Positions 8,382 to 15,887 of a DNA stretch of 47,215 nucleotides are shown here, piece by piece (the stretch's first letter is position 1; every line of letters starts with the position of its first letter). The DNA is from JAWWPY01 sp964412845 (GTDB lineage Bacteria > Actinomycetota > Actinomycetes > Streptosporangiales > Streptosporangiaceae), in NCBI GenBank assembly GCA_964412845.1, contig CAYPQM010000028.1, positions 1-47,215 of the forward strand. The letters are read 5' to 3'. The position numbers were made by a program, and so were the translations under genes. The notes beneath the pieces were generated by a model. It was not told the DNA's origin and ran no database searches. It worked only from the letters and a program-made list of their open reading frames with translations.

Positions 8382-11300
8382 TCAGAGGTCGGTCAGCAGT
8401 TGGGCGCGTTCCCGGTCGGCCAGCAACTCGGCGGCGAGGTGGCCACGCAGCCGTCCATACAGCCGCCGGGCGAGCCGGTCGAGCGCCGCGGGGTCCGCCG
8501 TGGCCAGGTCCACCGAGGCTGGGTCCACCGAGGCTGGGCCGGCCGAGGCCACGCTGGCCGGAGCCAGGGCTGCCGCCGAGCCTGCCGTGGCCAGGGCTGA
8601 GACCGGGCCGGTCAGAGCCTGGGGGGCGGCCAGAACTGGCGCGGCTGCGGCTGAGACCGCGCCTAGCGGAGCCGGGGCGGCTGCCGCCGGACCTAGTGCG
8701 GCCTCTGGAGTCAGCAGGGGACCCGGTGTGGCCGGGGCGGCCGACGCCGGATGCGACACCGCCTGATCAAATATCCCGGCTGCTGAGCCGGCCGTCGCCG
8801 GACCAGCGGTCGCTCGGGCCGACGGCGCCGGCGGGCGGGACGCGCTCCGGGCGGACCAGCTAGCAGCACCCCCGGCCGGCCAGGCGCGAGCTTCCCCAGT
8901 CGGCTGGCGGCCGGCCGCCACGACCTCATCGCGCCCGCTCGGACCCGGCTGCCCGACCGGCGTCCAGACCGGGGGGACCGCCGGTGCGCCAGGTCCTGGT
9001 CGCCGGGCCATGACTGGGTTGCCTGCCCCGTCTGGTTGGCGCTGCGACTGGCGCGCCAGGACATCAGCGCGTTGACGTGGGCCGGCCGGCCCGGCGGCTC
9101 GATGGCCGCCCGCCAGCATGCCGCCGGCCGAGGTGTCACTGCTGGCGGGCGCGTCCGCTGAGGCTCGCTCGGACGAGCCGCGGCCGCCACGGGTTCGGCC
9201 GGCTGAGGCCCAGGGGGACGCGGATGACCAGGGAGGCGGGCCCGGAGCCTGACCGGCCGCCAGCAAGGTGGCGGTGCCGGGACTGGCCGGCTCCGGCCCG
9301 GGCCCGCCGGTCCCGGTTCCCGGAGGGATGCCGGATCGGCTGGACAGCGGAATTCTGGAACTGACGAGCAGCCGTGCCGCGGTAAGCGGCCCGGATGACC
9401 GCCGGCCGGGTGATCGGCCGCCGCCGGCGACGATCAGTGGTGTCACTACGGGCAGGCCCGCGATTTCCGGGGCCGGCCGCGGAGCCGCCCAGGTTCCCCC
9501 AGGGTCCCGCTCGGTTGGCGGCTGGACAGAACTCCCGGCCCGATCGCCCGCCGCGGCACCCGCTGAGCGTGGCCGTGACGGCCCATCCGGCCCGGCGACC
9601 AGCCCGGTGGGGAACAGCGCAGGCGATCCGGTGACCTGGAACGGCCCACCTGGCCCGGTGCCCAGCGACAGTCCATCAGGCCCGCTGGTCGGGGATGGCG
9701 TGCCTGGACCCGCGACCCCGGACGATGCGTCCGGCCCGATGCCCCTGGTCGTGCCGTCCGGCCCGGCGACCAGCCCGGCGCGGGGCGCCCCGCCCGGCCC
9801 AGTGATTTCGGACGGCCGATCTGGCCAGGTGGTCCCGGGTGCCTGGCCCGGCCAGGTGGTCCTGGAGGCCTGGCCCGCCCAGGTGATCGATCCGGGCGAA
9901 TCCAGATCGGCGGCCCCGGACCGATGACCCGGCCCGGCGGCCCCGGACCGATGACTCGGCCCGGCGGTCCGTGCGCGCGCATCTGGCCCGGTGATCGGTG
10001 CGGGCCCATCCGGCCCGGTCACGAGCCCGGTGAGGGGCGGCCCAAGCCGGGGGCGGCGGCGCAATCGCCCGGAACCGGGCCGCCGCCACCCGGCCGGCCG
10101 CTCATCGTCTCCCGATCCGCTGCCATCGGCGTCCGCCGGGCCGGGCCAGGTCCCGGGCCGCGCAGCGACCGGCGACACCCCGGCGTCCGGTCCGGCCGGC
10201 GCCACCCCAGCAGGAAGGCCGGCCGGTGACATACCGGCAGGAGGCTCGGCCGGCGATACCCCATCAGGCAAGCCAGCCCAGCCCAGCCCACCGGGAAGGC
10301 CAGCCGAGCCCGTCCCGCCAGGTGCCCCAGCCGAGCCCGTCCCGCCAGGTGCCCCAGCGGGCAGCAGGCCGGGAGGTGGTCCGGCAGGCTCCGCATCGAC
10401 GGCTGCGGGCCATGATCCCTGCGGGCCCGGGCCGGCTGACGGGGCGGCAGTACCCGGGGCATGCCGGGTGATCCTGCCCAGCCCGGCCGGCGGCGACGGA
10501 GCATCGGCACCTGCCGACCCGGCCGCATTGGTCACTGGCGGGCGGGGCTGACTTCGGGGCCGGGACGTGACCGGCGGATTCGCAGCCAGGCTAGCTGGGT
10601 GAGCAGCCGCAGTGGTCCCCCGTGGACCGGTAGTCCTCCCGCGTGGGCCAGCAGGCGTCCCGCGCGAGTCAGGAGGTGTCCCAGCTCCGTGAGAAAGCAG
10701 TGATTCTCGGGCCGGCCGGGTGGCCGACCCTGTGCCATCGTCCGGTACGCCGCCGACCTGCGCCCCGCCGACCTGCGCCCCGCCGACCTGCGCCCCGCCG
10801 GCCGACGCCCCGCCGGCCCACGTGCCGCCGTCCTGCGTACCGCCGACCGACGCCTCGCCCACCTGGGCCTGCGGGACTCCTGCGGATGAGCCGGCCACCC
10901 CGGGCAGCGCGGCCTGCGATCGGGCGTGCTCCGGCGACTCCCGCCGCGCAGGCCAGCCGAGCCGGGCAGACCAGACGGGCCGCGCAGACGATGCGGGCGG
11001 TACGGGCGATACGAGACCGGAGACCGAGGCGGCGGAGGCACCGGAGGGAAGACCTGAGATCCCCGCCGGGTAGCCGGGGGGCGGCACGGCCGGCGAGGCA
11101 CCTGGCGGCCCGGTCACGCCGGAGGCCGACGGCGGCTGGGGCGTGGCCGGCCGCGCCGAGCGGAACGACGACCTGCCGTACTCCCCGTCAGCAAGAGCTG
11201 GTGTGGCCCCGGATCCTCCGGGCCGGCCAGCAGCAGGGACAAGGCCGGGCCGCGATCCGCCTGGCCCGGAGCCGGGCTGGGCTCGCCCTGGGATCGGCCC

Positions 11301-11723
11301 GGCGACCGGCCCAGTTGGCTGCGCAGATGCCGGGAGTGCTGATGCCGGAGGTGCTGTGCGGCGTCTTCCGCCCGTTCCCGTCGCACCAGGTGATGCGCTT
11401 GCGGGCCGTTCGATGCCACGGGCGAGACCGGACACGAGGCCGCCGGGCGCTTCATCCGTCTTGTCATGGCCGAGCGGCGCGAGAACCGCCGACTGCTGCC
11501 ACCGGCTGGGCAGCGTCCGCGCGAACCCGCGGCTGCTCGCGGTCGGCTGCGGGCCGAGCACGCTAGTCGCCGGCAGGTCGCGCCACTGGCCAGACGGGCG
11601 CATTGCGTCCGCACCGGACCCGTTTCCCCTGGCCCCGGTGCCGCCCGCAGGCCCAGTGGCACCCTCGGCCCCGGTAAAGCTCTCGGGCCGGGTGGCATCG
11701 CGGCTGCGGAACGGCCAGCGCAT
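8382..11723 (-). CDS. Giant Pro/Gly/Ala/Ser-rich CIS protein with conserved C-terminal helix
   Basis: 1,113 residues from the ATG at 11723, assuming the assembly gap is a mis-joined overlap (see gap entry). N-terminus MRWPFRSRDATRPESFTG is followed by about 1,000 residues of low-complexity Pro/Gly/Ala/Thr sequence with internal repeats (AQVGG units; a repeated 9-residue G-A-P-G-G-T-G-S-A unit). Only the last about 35 residues look folded: LARRLYGRLRGHLAAELLAD then RERAQLLTDL. From memory, a similar C-terminal helix ends disordered proteins at this position in Streptomyces CIS and phage-tail-like loci. It lies between the tube/chaperone genes and the tube initiator, about the Afp6 position. 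Function unknown; scaffold or length-determining roles are guesses. Confidence 0.75.
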   Translation of the reverse strand: MRWPFRSRDATRPESFTGAEGATGPAGGTGARGNGSGADAMRPSGQWRDLPATSVLGPQPTASSRGFARTLPSRWQQSAVLAPLGHDKTDEAPGGLVSGLARGIERPASASPGATGTGGRRRTAPPASALPASAQPTGPVAGPIPGRAQPGSGPGGSRPGLVPAAGRPGGSGATPALADGEYGRSSFRSARPATPQPPSASGVTGPPGASPAVPPPGYPAGISGLPSGASAASVSGLVSPVPPASSARPVWSARLGWPARRESPEHARSQAALPGVAGSSAGVPQAQVGEASVGGTQDGGTWAGGASAGGAQVGGAQVGGAQVGGVPDDGTGSATRPARESLLSHGAGTPPDSRGTPAGPRGRTTGPRGTTAAAHPASLAANPPVTSRPRSQPRPPVTNAAGSAGADAPSPPAGLGRITRHAPGTAAPSAGPGPQGSWPAAVDAEPAGPPPGLLPAGAPGGTGSAGAPGGTGSAGLPGGLGWAGLPDGVSPAEPPAGMSPAGLPAGVAPAGPDAGVSPVAARPGTWPGPADADGSGSGDDERPAGWRRPGSGRLRRRPRLGPPLTGLVTGPDGPAPITGPDARARTAGPSHRSGAAGPGHRSGAADLDSPGSITWAGQASRTTWPGQAPGTTWPDRPSEITGPGGAPRAGLVAGPDGTTRGIGPDASSGVAGPGTPSPTSGPDGLSLGTGPGGPFQVTGSPALFPTGLVAGPDGPSRPRSAGAAAGDRAGSSVQPPTERDPGGTWAAPRPAPEIAGLPVVTPLIVAGGGRSPGRRSSGPLTAARLLVSSRIPLSSRSGIPPGTGTGGPGPEPASPGTATLLAAGQAPGPPPWSSASPWASAGRTRGGRGSSERASADAPASSDTSAGGMLAGGHRAAGPAGPRQRADVLARQSQRQPDGAGNPVMARRPGPGAPAVPPVWTPVGQPGPSGRDEVVAAGRQPTGEARAWPAGGAASWSARSASRPPAPSARATAGPATAGSAAGIFDQAVSHPASAAPATPGPLLTPEAALGPAAAAPAPLGAVSAAAAPVLAAPQALTGPVSALATAGSAAALAPASVASAGPASVDPASVDLATADPAALDRLARRLYGRLRGHLAAELLADRERAQLLTDL
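10302..10355 (-). repeat. 27-bp exact tandem duplication inside the giant CIS gene
   Basis: Two identical adjacent 27-bp copies (10302-10328 and 10329-10355). In the coding strand they add nine residues per copy of the type GAPGGTGSA and keep the frame. This suggests growth of the disordered region by replication slippage. Confidence 0.9.
10753..10797 (-). repeat. 15-bp tandem repeat, three copies, inside the giant CIS gene
   Basis: Three exact copies of CCGACCTGCGCCCCG, with degenerate copies continuing to about 10870. The coding strand reads GGAQV per unit. In-frame unit length again permits length variation between strains. Confidence 0.9.
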
Positions 11724-11878
11724 NNNNNNNNNNNNNNNNNNNNNNNNNNNNNNNNNNNNNNNNNNNNNNNNNNNNNNNNNNNNNNNNNNNNNNNNNNNNN
11801 NNNNNNNNNNNNNNNNNNNNNNNCCCCGGTAAAGCTCTCGGGCCGGGTGGCATCGCGGCTGCGGAACGGCCAGCGCAT
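11669..11878. other. Assembly gap (100 N) flanked by an exact 55-bp duplication
   Basis: Positions 11724-11823 are N. The 55 bp before the gap (11669-11723) are identical to the 55 bp after it (11824-11878). Exact terminal identity of this length is what two contig ends from a de Bruijn assembler with k about 55 would share if they overlap and were scaffolded without merging. Collapsing one copy plus the Ns places the start codon of the giant gene (ATG at 11723, same as at 11878) 3 bp downstream of the preceding gene's stop and leaves one intact frame. A real duplication with missing sequence cannot be fully excluded. Confidence 0.9.
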
Positions 11879-11881
11879 GAC

Positions 11882-12067
11882 TCACTCCCCCGTCCGCAGG
11901 TCGCTGGTCTCGACCATCGTCGCGAGACCCACCTCGATCGCCTCGATCTGGTCGACGAAGGCCCGCCGGAGCGGGTGTTCGAGGTCGAGAATCTCTTCCA
12001 ACGACCAGTGGAAGTAATAAGCCACGTACGACACCTCCTCAAGCAGTCGCTGCGTGCCGTACGTCAG
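11882..12067 (-). CDS. DUF6760-like small CIS protein
   Basis: About 61 residues, containing LLEEVSYVAYYFHWSLEEIL and DLEHPLRRAFVDQI, a compact helical motif I recognise as DUF6760, found beside tail-tube chaperone genes in CIS and phage-tail clusters. No ATG, GTG or TTG is available near the conserved start. The best candidate is CTG at 12067, which overlaps the stop of the preceding gene as CTGA, a parallel of the ATGA overlaps elsewhere in this operon, with a GGGGGA stretch just upstream. It probably takes part in tube assembly or tape-measure handling, but no function is established here. Confidence 0.75.
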   Translation of the reverse strand: MTYGTQRLLEEVSYVAYYFHWSLEEILDLEHPLRRAFVDQIEAIEVGLATMVETSDLRTGE

Positions 12068-12468
12068 GATTCCCCCAGGCGGCCCCGCGCTGACGCCGAG
12101 AAGTCCACCGCGAACTCGTGACCGCATCCGGGGCAGCTGACGGCGGCGCGGCTGTGCCCTTCGGCGTTGACATGCCGGTAGAGGTCCTGGAGAAAGGCGA
12201 GGTCGGCGGCGAACATGCCCTCGACCACGCCTGGGTTGATCGCGCTCAGCGTGCCGAGCGAAGTGATCACCCGGCCGAGCAGGATGACGGTGAGGTATGC
12301 CTCGTTGTCCTGTACCCGGGGATCCCGCAGCGGCAGGATCTCGTCTCTCGCCGTGGCCAGCCGCATCCGGCCTTCGCGGTGCAACGTGCCGCTCTCGTCG
12401 AGGTATCCAACCGGCAGCGTGAAGGCGAACTCGGTGCGCACGGCCGACTCGGCAGTGGCGGTCATCAC
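12064..12468 (-). CDS. Phage tail assembly chaperone-like protein (TAC_7 type) with zinc knuckle
   Basis: 134 residues. The N-terminal segment (FAFTLPVGYLDESGTLHREG, then RMRLATARDEILPLRDPRVQ and VILLGRVITSLGTL) matches the pattern of tail assembly proteins of the Mu gp41/Phage_TAC_7 type, which handle tape-measure and tube assembly. The C-terminus adds CPGCGHEFAVDF, a CxxCxH putative metal site. It starts 4 bp inside the tube gene's end (12465-12468), so it is coupled to tube synthesis. The presence of a chaperone implies that a tape measure exists somewhere in the genome. Confidence 0.8.
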   Translation of the reverse strand: MMTATAESAVRTEFAFTLPVGYLDESGTLHREGRMRLATARDEILPLRDPRVQDNEAYLTVILLGRVITSLGTLSAINPGVVEGMFAADLAFLQDLYRHVNAEGHSRAAVSCPGCGHEFAVDFSASARGRLGES

Positions 12469-12902
12469 TTGATCTCCAGTCGTTCGATCGCGATGACCAC
12501 CGACTCCAGCAGCACCTGGTCGGCCCCGGCCGCGAGCTTGCCGATCTCCACCCGGGACGGCCAGCCGCCGAAGAAGTTGAAACGGGTGACCTCGCCGTGC
12601 GAGAAGTCAAACAAGACGATCGAGCCGTCCTTGCGGGCCTGGTCAATCTGCCCGTCCTGGACAGTCTTGATCCACGCCCAGAAGGCGGGGTCGGCCACCT
12701 TGCCCCGGGACAGGTGGATGTCGTCGTAGTGCACCGAGCCCGGCAGCTTCTGCAGCAGGGGTAGGCCGCCCACCTGGTTGGCCCGGTTCTCGATGACGCC
12801 GATGGCCACACCGAGCCCGCTGACCTCTTTGAACTGGGCGATGGTCACCCCGCTGATCTCCACGCCGAAGCTGTAACTAGCCAGCGGGTCCAAGACCGCC
12901 AT
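12465..12902 (-). CDS. Major inner-tube protein (Afp1-like, T4 gp19/Hcp fold)
   Basis: 145 residues starting MAVLDPLASYSFGVEISGVT and continuing IAQFKEVSGLGVAIGVIENR, with KLPGSVHYDDIHLSRGKVAD, the signature of gp19-family tube proteins that stack as hexamers inside the sheath. The C-terminus (VLLESVVIAIERLEIK) is the conserved last strand. A strong ribosome-binding site (GGAGGAAG, 12907-12914) lies 4 bp before the ATG, as expected for a high-copy component. It follows the sheath gene after a 59-bp spacer that holds three copies of the sheath's last codons. Confidence 0.96.
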   Translation of the reverse strand: MAVLDPLASYSFGVEISGVTIAQFKEVSGLGVAIGVIENRANQVGGLPLLQKLPGSVHYDDIHLSRGKVADPAFWAWIKTVQDGQIDQARKDGSIVLFDFSHGEVTRFNFFGGWPSRVEIGKLAAGADQVLLESVVIAIERLEIK

Positions 12903-12922
12903 GACGCTTCCTCCGATCTCGA

Positions 12923-12976
12923 TTACTCGTTGACTGCTACTCGTTGACCGCTAGTCGTCGGTTACTCGTTCACCGC
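12923..12976 (-). repeat. Triplicated sheath 3' end (AVNE-stop) between sheath and tube genes
   Basis: The last 15 coding bases of the sheath gene including stop (12962-12976, GCGGTGAACGAGTAA on the minus strand) recur with one or two changes at 12937-12951 and 12923-12937. Each copy would encode Ala-Val-Asn-Glu-stop. Spacing is 25 and 14 bp. The copies lie in the short sheath-tube intergenic space just ahead of the tube ribosome-binding site. Confidence 0.9.
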
Positions 12977-14575
12977 GGATGTGCCGCTGGGCAACTGGGC
13001 CAGCCGGAAGACCACGAACTCGGCCGGCTTGACCACGGCCAGGCCGACCTCGCAGACCAGCTGGCCCGCCTCGATGACCTCGCTGGGATTGATCTCGTCA
13101 TCGCATTTCACGTAGAACGCCTGCTCAGCGGTCTCGCCGAAGAGCGCACCGTCCAGCCAGACCCGGTACAGGAACGACCGGATCGTCCGGATCAGCCGCT
13201 CCCACAGGTCTTTGTCGTTGGGCTCGAAGACCACCCACTGAGTCCCGCCCATCAGCGAGGACTCCACGTAGTTGTAGAGGCGGCGCACGTTGACGTAGCG
13301 CCAGGCGGGATCGCTGGACAGCGTCCGCGCGCCCCAGATCCGGGTGCCGCGGCCGGGGAAAGCCCGGATGCAGTTCACCCCGACCGGGTTGAGCATGTCG
13401 TGCTCGCCCCGGGTGATCACGGTGGCGACGCCGATCGTGCCCCTGATCACCTCGTTGGCGGGGGCCTTGTGCACGCCCCGGGTGGCGTCGTTGCGCGCCC
13501 ACACCCCGGCCACGTGGCCACTCGGCGGGATGAGCTGCGGGCTGCCGCTGACCGGGTCGAAGACCTTGACCCACGGCCAGTAGAGCGCGGCGAACTTGGA
13601 GTCGTGGCCGGTCTCGTCCATCCGCCAGTCACGGACCTGCTGCGGGCTGAGCCCGGGCAGCGGGTCCAGGATGGCCAGCCGGTTCCCCATCAGCTCGCAG
13701 TGCGCGATCATGCCGCCCTGCACGGCCTTGACCCCGTCCCGGTCGATCGCCCCGGCCTGGTAGGCCGCCATCAGGTCAGGAGCGCAGATCATGGTCACGT
13801 CGTCGACCGCCGCCAGGCCGCCGAAGCCGGTGCGGTCGGCGGTGTCGCCGACATACTCGTCGGGCCGGGCCGCGACCTCCTTGGCCGGCTGGGCAGCGAG
13901 GGTCAGCGTGCCGTTGGCGGGGCGCCGCTCGGCGAGCTGCGCGGTGCCCTCGGCCAGCCTGATCAGCGTCGAGGTGGCGTTCACCTGACTGATCACGTTG
14001 GTCCGGCCGCGCCGTGTGGTGACCGGCTCGAACACCTCTTCCCGGCCCGCGCCGCGGACGACCACCCGGAAACTGTCCTCCGGTGAGCCCTCCGGCGGGT
14101 CGGTGACCTCAATACTGATCTCGCCCGCGTCCTGCCCGGGCTGGTTGCCCTGGTGCCCGGGCTGGCCGTGCTGGCTGCCGTGCTGGCCATCGCGCCGGGC
14201 CGGCCGGGCCGAGCCATTGCCCTGCTGTAGTGCGGTGGCCCGGTAGGCGATGGCCTCGGGCTGGCTCGCCGCGACCAGGTCGGCCTGCGCCGCGTCCGGG
14301 CCGTCGCCCGCCGACCCGCCGATCCGCACGACGTAGGCCCGGCCGCCGCCGTTGAGGAAGAAACCGTACACGGCGGGCGCCAGGTAGCAGCCTTCGACCG
14401 GCTCGCCGAAGGTCGAGGTGAACTGGGTCCAGTTGGTGACCAGGGTCGGCGTGTGGAACGGTCCGTCCGAGGCGAGCCCGACGAAGGCCGCGACGGCGGT
14501 GCCGACGCCCTCGATGGGGCGGACGCCTGCCTCGACTTCCTCGATGTAGACGCCAGGGGAAAGGTACGTGGGCAT
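12962..14575 (-). CDS. Contractile sheath protein (Afp2/3/4-like)
   Basis: 537 residues with the universal sheath start MPTYLSPGVYIEEVEAGVRP and the handshake-domain region at the C-terminus (NPSEVIEAGQLVCEVGLAVV, then KPAEFVVFRLAQ). GRGTRIWGARTLSSDPAWRY and WVVFEPNDKDLWERL are conserved sheath-core sequences. Residues about 117-150 hold a Gln/Gly/His-rich insertion at the edge of the core, likely an outward loop. Only one sheath gene is seen, unlike the three of Afp. The sheath contracts to drive the tube and spike. Start ATG 14575 has GGAAGGAAAA upstream. Confidence 0.96.
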   Translation of the reverse strand: MPTYLSPGVYIEEVEAGVRPIEGVGTAVAAFVGLASDGPFHTPTLVTNWTQFTSTFGEPVEGCYLAPAVYGFFLNGGGRAYVVRIGGSAGDGPDAAQADLVAASQPEAIAYRATALQQGNGSARPARRDGQHGSQHGQPGHQGNQPGQDAGEISIEVTDPPEGSPEDSFRVVVRGAGREEVFEPVTTRRGRTNVISQVNATSTLIRLAEGTAQLAERRPANGTLTLAAQPAKEVAARPDEYVGDTADRTGFGGLAAVDDVTMICAPDLMAAYQAGAIDRDGVKAVQGGMIAHCELMGNRLAILDPLPGLSPQQVRDWRMDETGHDSKFAALYWPWVKVFDPVSGSPQLIPPSGHVAGVWARNDATRGVHKAPANEVIRGTIGVATVITRGEHDMLNPVGVNCIRAFPGRGTRIWGARTLSSDPAWRYVNVRRLYNYVESSLMGGTQWVVFEPNDKDLWERLIRTIRSFLYRVWLDGALFGETAEQAFYVKCDDEINPSEVIEAGQLVCEVGLAVVKPAEFVVFRLAQLPSGTSAVNE

Positions 14576-14626
14576 CGGGTTTTCCTTCCGGGATCAGTTG
14601 CCCTGTGCGGCGCCGCGCGGCGCTGG

Positions 14627-15142
14627 CTACTCGGTGACTTCGTTCCAGAGTTCTTCCGCGCCCTGCTCGACGCCGCTCGCCGCGTCGCTGATCGCCTGGC
14701 CGGCCTCGGTCACGCCCTGCTCCACGGCGCTGCCGACGGTGCCGGCCGCACCCTCGGCCATGTGGCCGAGGCCGCCGAGGATGTCCCCGTCATCGAAGGC
14801 CACCGCGGCCTGGTGCGACTGGTCGGCGCCGACCAGGTCGAACAGTCCGTCGCCGATCGCGTTCCCGGCCGCCTGCGCGCCGTCATTGAGCGCTTCGTGG
14901 GCCGAGGGCAGGCCGGTTTCCTTGGCCACGGCGTCCCAGCCGGCCTCGGCCAGTTCGCTGATCCCGCCGGTGGCCACGCCGAGCGCGCTCTCGCTCATGG
15001 ACAGCGAGCTGTCCGCGGCGGCTGTCCAGTCGCCGGTAGCCGCGTGATAGACGCCCTCGGCCGCGTGCAGGCCGGTCTCCGCCACGCCCACCGCGTCTTC
15101 GGCGAGTTCCGCGCCGAACCCTTCTGCTGCTGCCTCGCTCAT
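14627..15142 (-). CDS. Ala/Glu-rich helical protein between cap and sheath genes, unknown
   Basis: 171 residues, acidic, Ala/Gly/Glu-rich, without signal peptide, Cys or clear TM segment. It has repeated helical blocks (AEDAVGVAETGLHAAEGVYH; EQGVTEAGQAISDAASGVEQ) and ends in a tryptophan/acidic tail (ELWNEVTE). Its ATG overlaps the cap gene's TGA by 4 bp, so it is made together with the cap, and the sheath gene follows 51 bp later. I do not recognise a family. Position inside the structural operon and lack of structural-protein similarity make a cargo, adaptor or chaperone role possible; this is inference from place only. Confidence 0.7.
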   Translation of the reverse strand: MSEAAAEGFGAELAEDAVGVAETGLHAAEGVYHAATGDWTAAADSSLSMSESALGVATGGISELAEAGWDAVAKETGLPSAHEALNDGAQAAGNAIGDGLFDLVGADQSHQAAVAFDDGDILGGLGHMAEGAAGTVGSAVEQGVTEAGQAISDAASGVEQGAEELWNEVTE

Positions 15143-15732
15143 TGCGTGCTCTCCTCCCGTGGAGTGATTGGGTTGACGGCGACCGTGGCTTTCTGCCGGA
15201 CGGGCGGGGCGGCCGGAAGATCAGCCAGCCCAGGCATCGGCACCGTGATCGTGAGCTCGAACCCCACCTTGAGTTCGCCGCCCAGGTTGAGGAACATGCT
15301 CCGACGGGCGCCGGACTCGGTAGCGACAAGGACGTCATAGGGCAGTGCCGCCAGGGCGGCGGGCAGCGCCTCGCGGGGCAGCGCCACCATCGAGCAGAAA
15401 CAGCGCAGGGCCGCGGCCAGGATCTTGTGCTCCACCAGGACCGTCGGCGCCCACGCACTGACCGTGTAGTGAAGGTCGACGCGCGGCGGCGGCGGCCGCC
15501 GGGCCACCACGGCGCCATCCGCGCCGAGGACCTTCTCGTACATGACGTCGCGCCGGTGCAGGTTTTCCTTGATGTCAAACAGGAACAGGTTGACCGCGGG
15601 CCCAGTGAGGGCCTGAATCCACGGCCGGTTCGGCGGGTCGAACGCGACGGCGATCGCCGCGTTGCCGATGACCCTCCGCTTCAGCACCAGGGCGAGCGCC
15701 TGGTCTGTTTCTGCTATCACGGACCCGAGCAT
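15139..15732 (-). CDS. Pvc16/DUF4255-family tail-terminator (cap) protein
   Basis: 197 residues. The start (VIAETDQALALVLKRRV) and middle (NLFLFDIKENLHRRD, PPPRVDLHYTVSAWA, EHKILAAALRCFCSM) are hallmark sequences of the DUF4255/Pvc16 N-terminal domain, which caps the tube and sheath at the distal end (Afp16/Pvc16). It is the first gene of the minus-strand CIS operon. The 155-bp divergent region before it carries the likely operon promoter and an inverted-repeat cluster. It overlaps the next gene by 4 bp. Length is normal for the family. Confidence 0.92.
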   Translation of the reverse strand: MLGSVIAETDQALALVLKRRVIGNAAIAVAFDPPNRPWIQALTGPAVNLFLFDIKENLHRRDVMYEKVLGADGAVVARRPPPPRVDLHYTVSAWAPTVLVEHKILAAALRCFCSMVALPREALPAALAALPYDVLVATESGARRSMFLNLGGELKVGFELTITVPMPGLADLPAAPPVRQKATVAVNPITPREESTQ

Positions 15733-15765
15733 CCGCTGCGGGGGCGGCCGGCGTAACGGCGAACA

Positions 15766-15807
15766 GGGCAGCCAAAGGGGCGTCCGCGGCTGCCCGATAG
15801 GGCAGCC
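15766..15807. promoter_or_regulatory. GGGCAGCC half-site cluster in the divergent CIS promoter region
   Basis: The 8-mer GGGCAGCC occurs at 15766-15773 and 15800-15807, and in inverted form at 15788-15795. The last two make a perfect 8-bp inverted repeat around a GATA loop. All lie in the 155-bp space between the divergent cap gene (15732) and COG1470-like gene (15888). A second small inverted repeat (GTGCA/TGCAC, 15825-15842) lies nearby. This is the expected place for an operator of the CIS operon; the orphan LuxR-type protein encoded at 18579-19199 is a natural but untested candidate regulator. Confidence 0.5.
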
Positions 15808-15887
15808 CTGAAGGCCACCCCCAGGTGCACCATCCGCTGCACCAACTGACCTGGCCCGGGCGCCCCCGCGCCCTTACCTTCTGGCCC

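Noticed and set aside
11824..11878. Second gene start (MRWPFRSRD...) upstream of the gap
   Set aside because: It is the duplicated contig end, identical over 55 bp to 11669-11723, and not an independent gene.
12944..14086. Plus-strand open frame of 380 codons across the sheath gene
   Set aside because: It is antisense to a certain sheath gene. Its residue mix is typical of a shadow frame in high-GC DNA.
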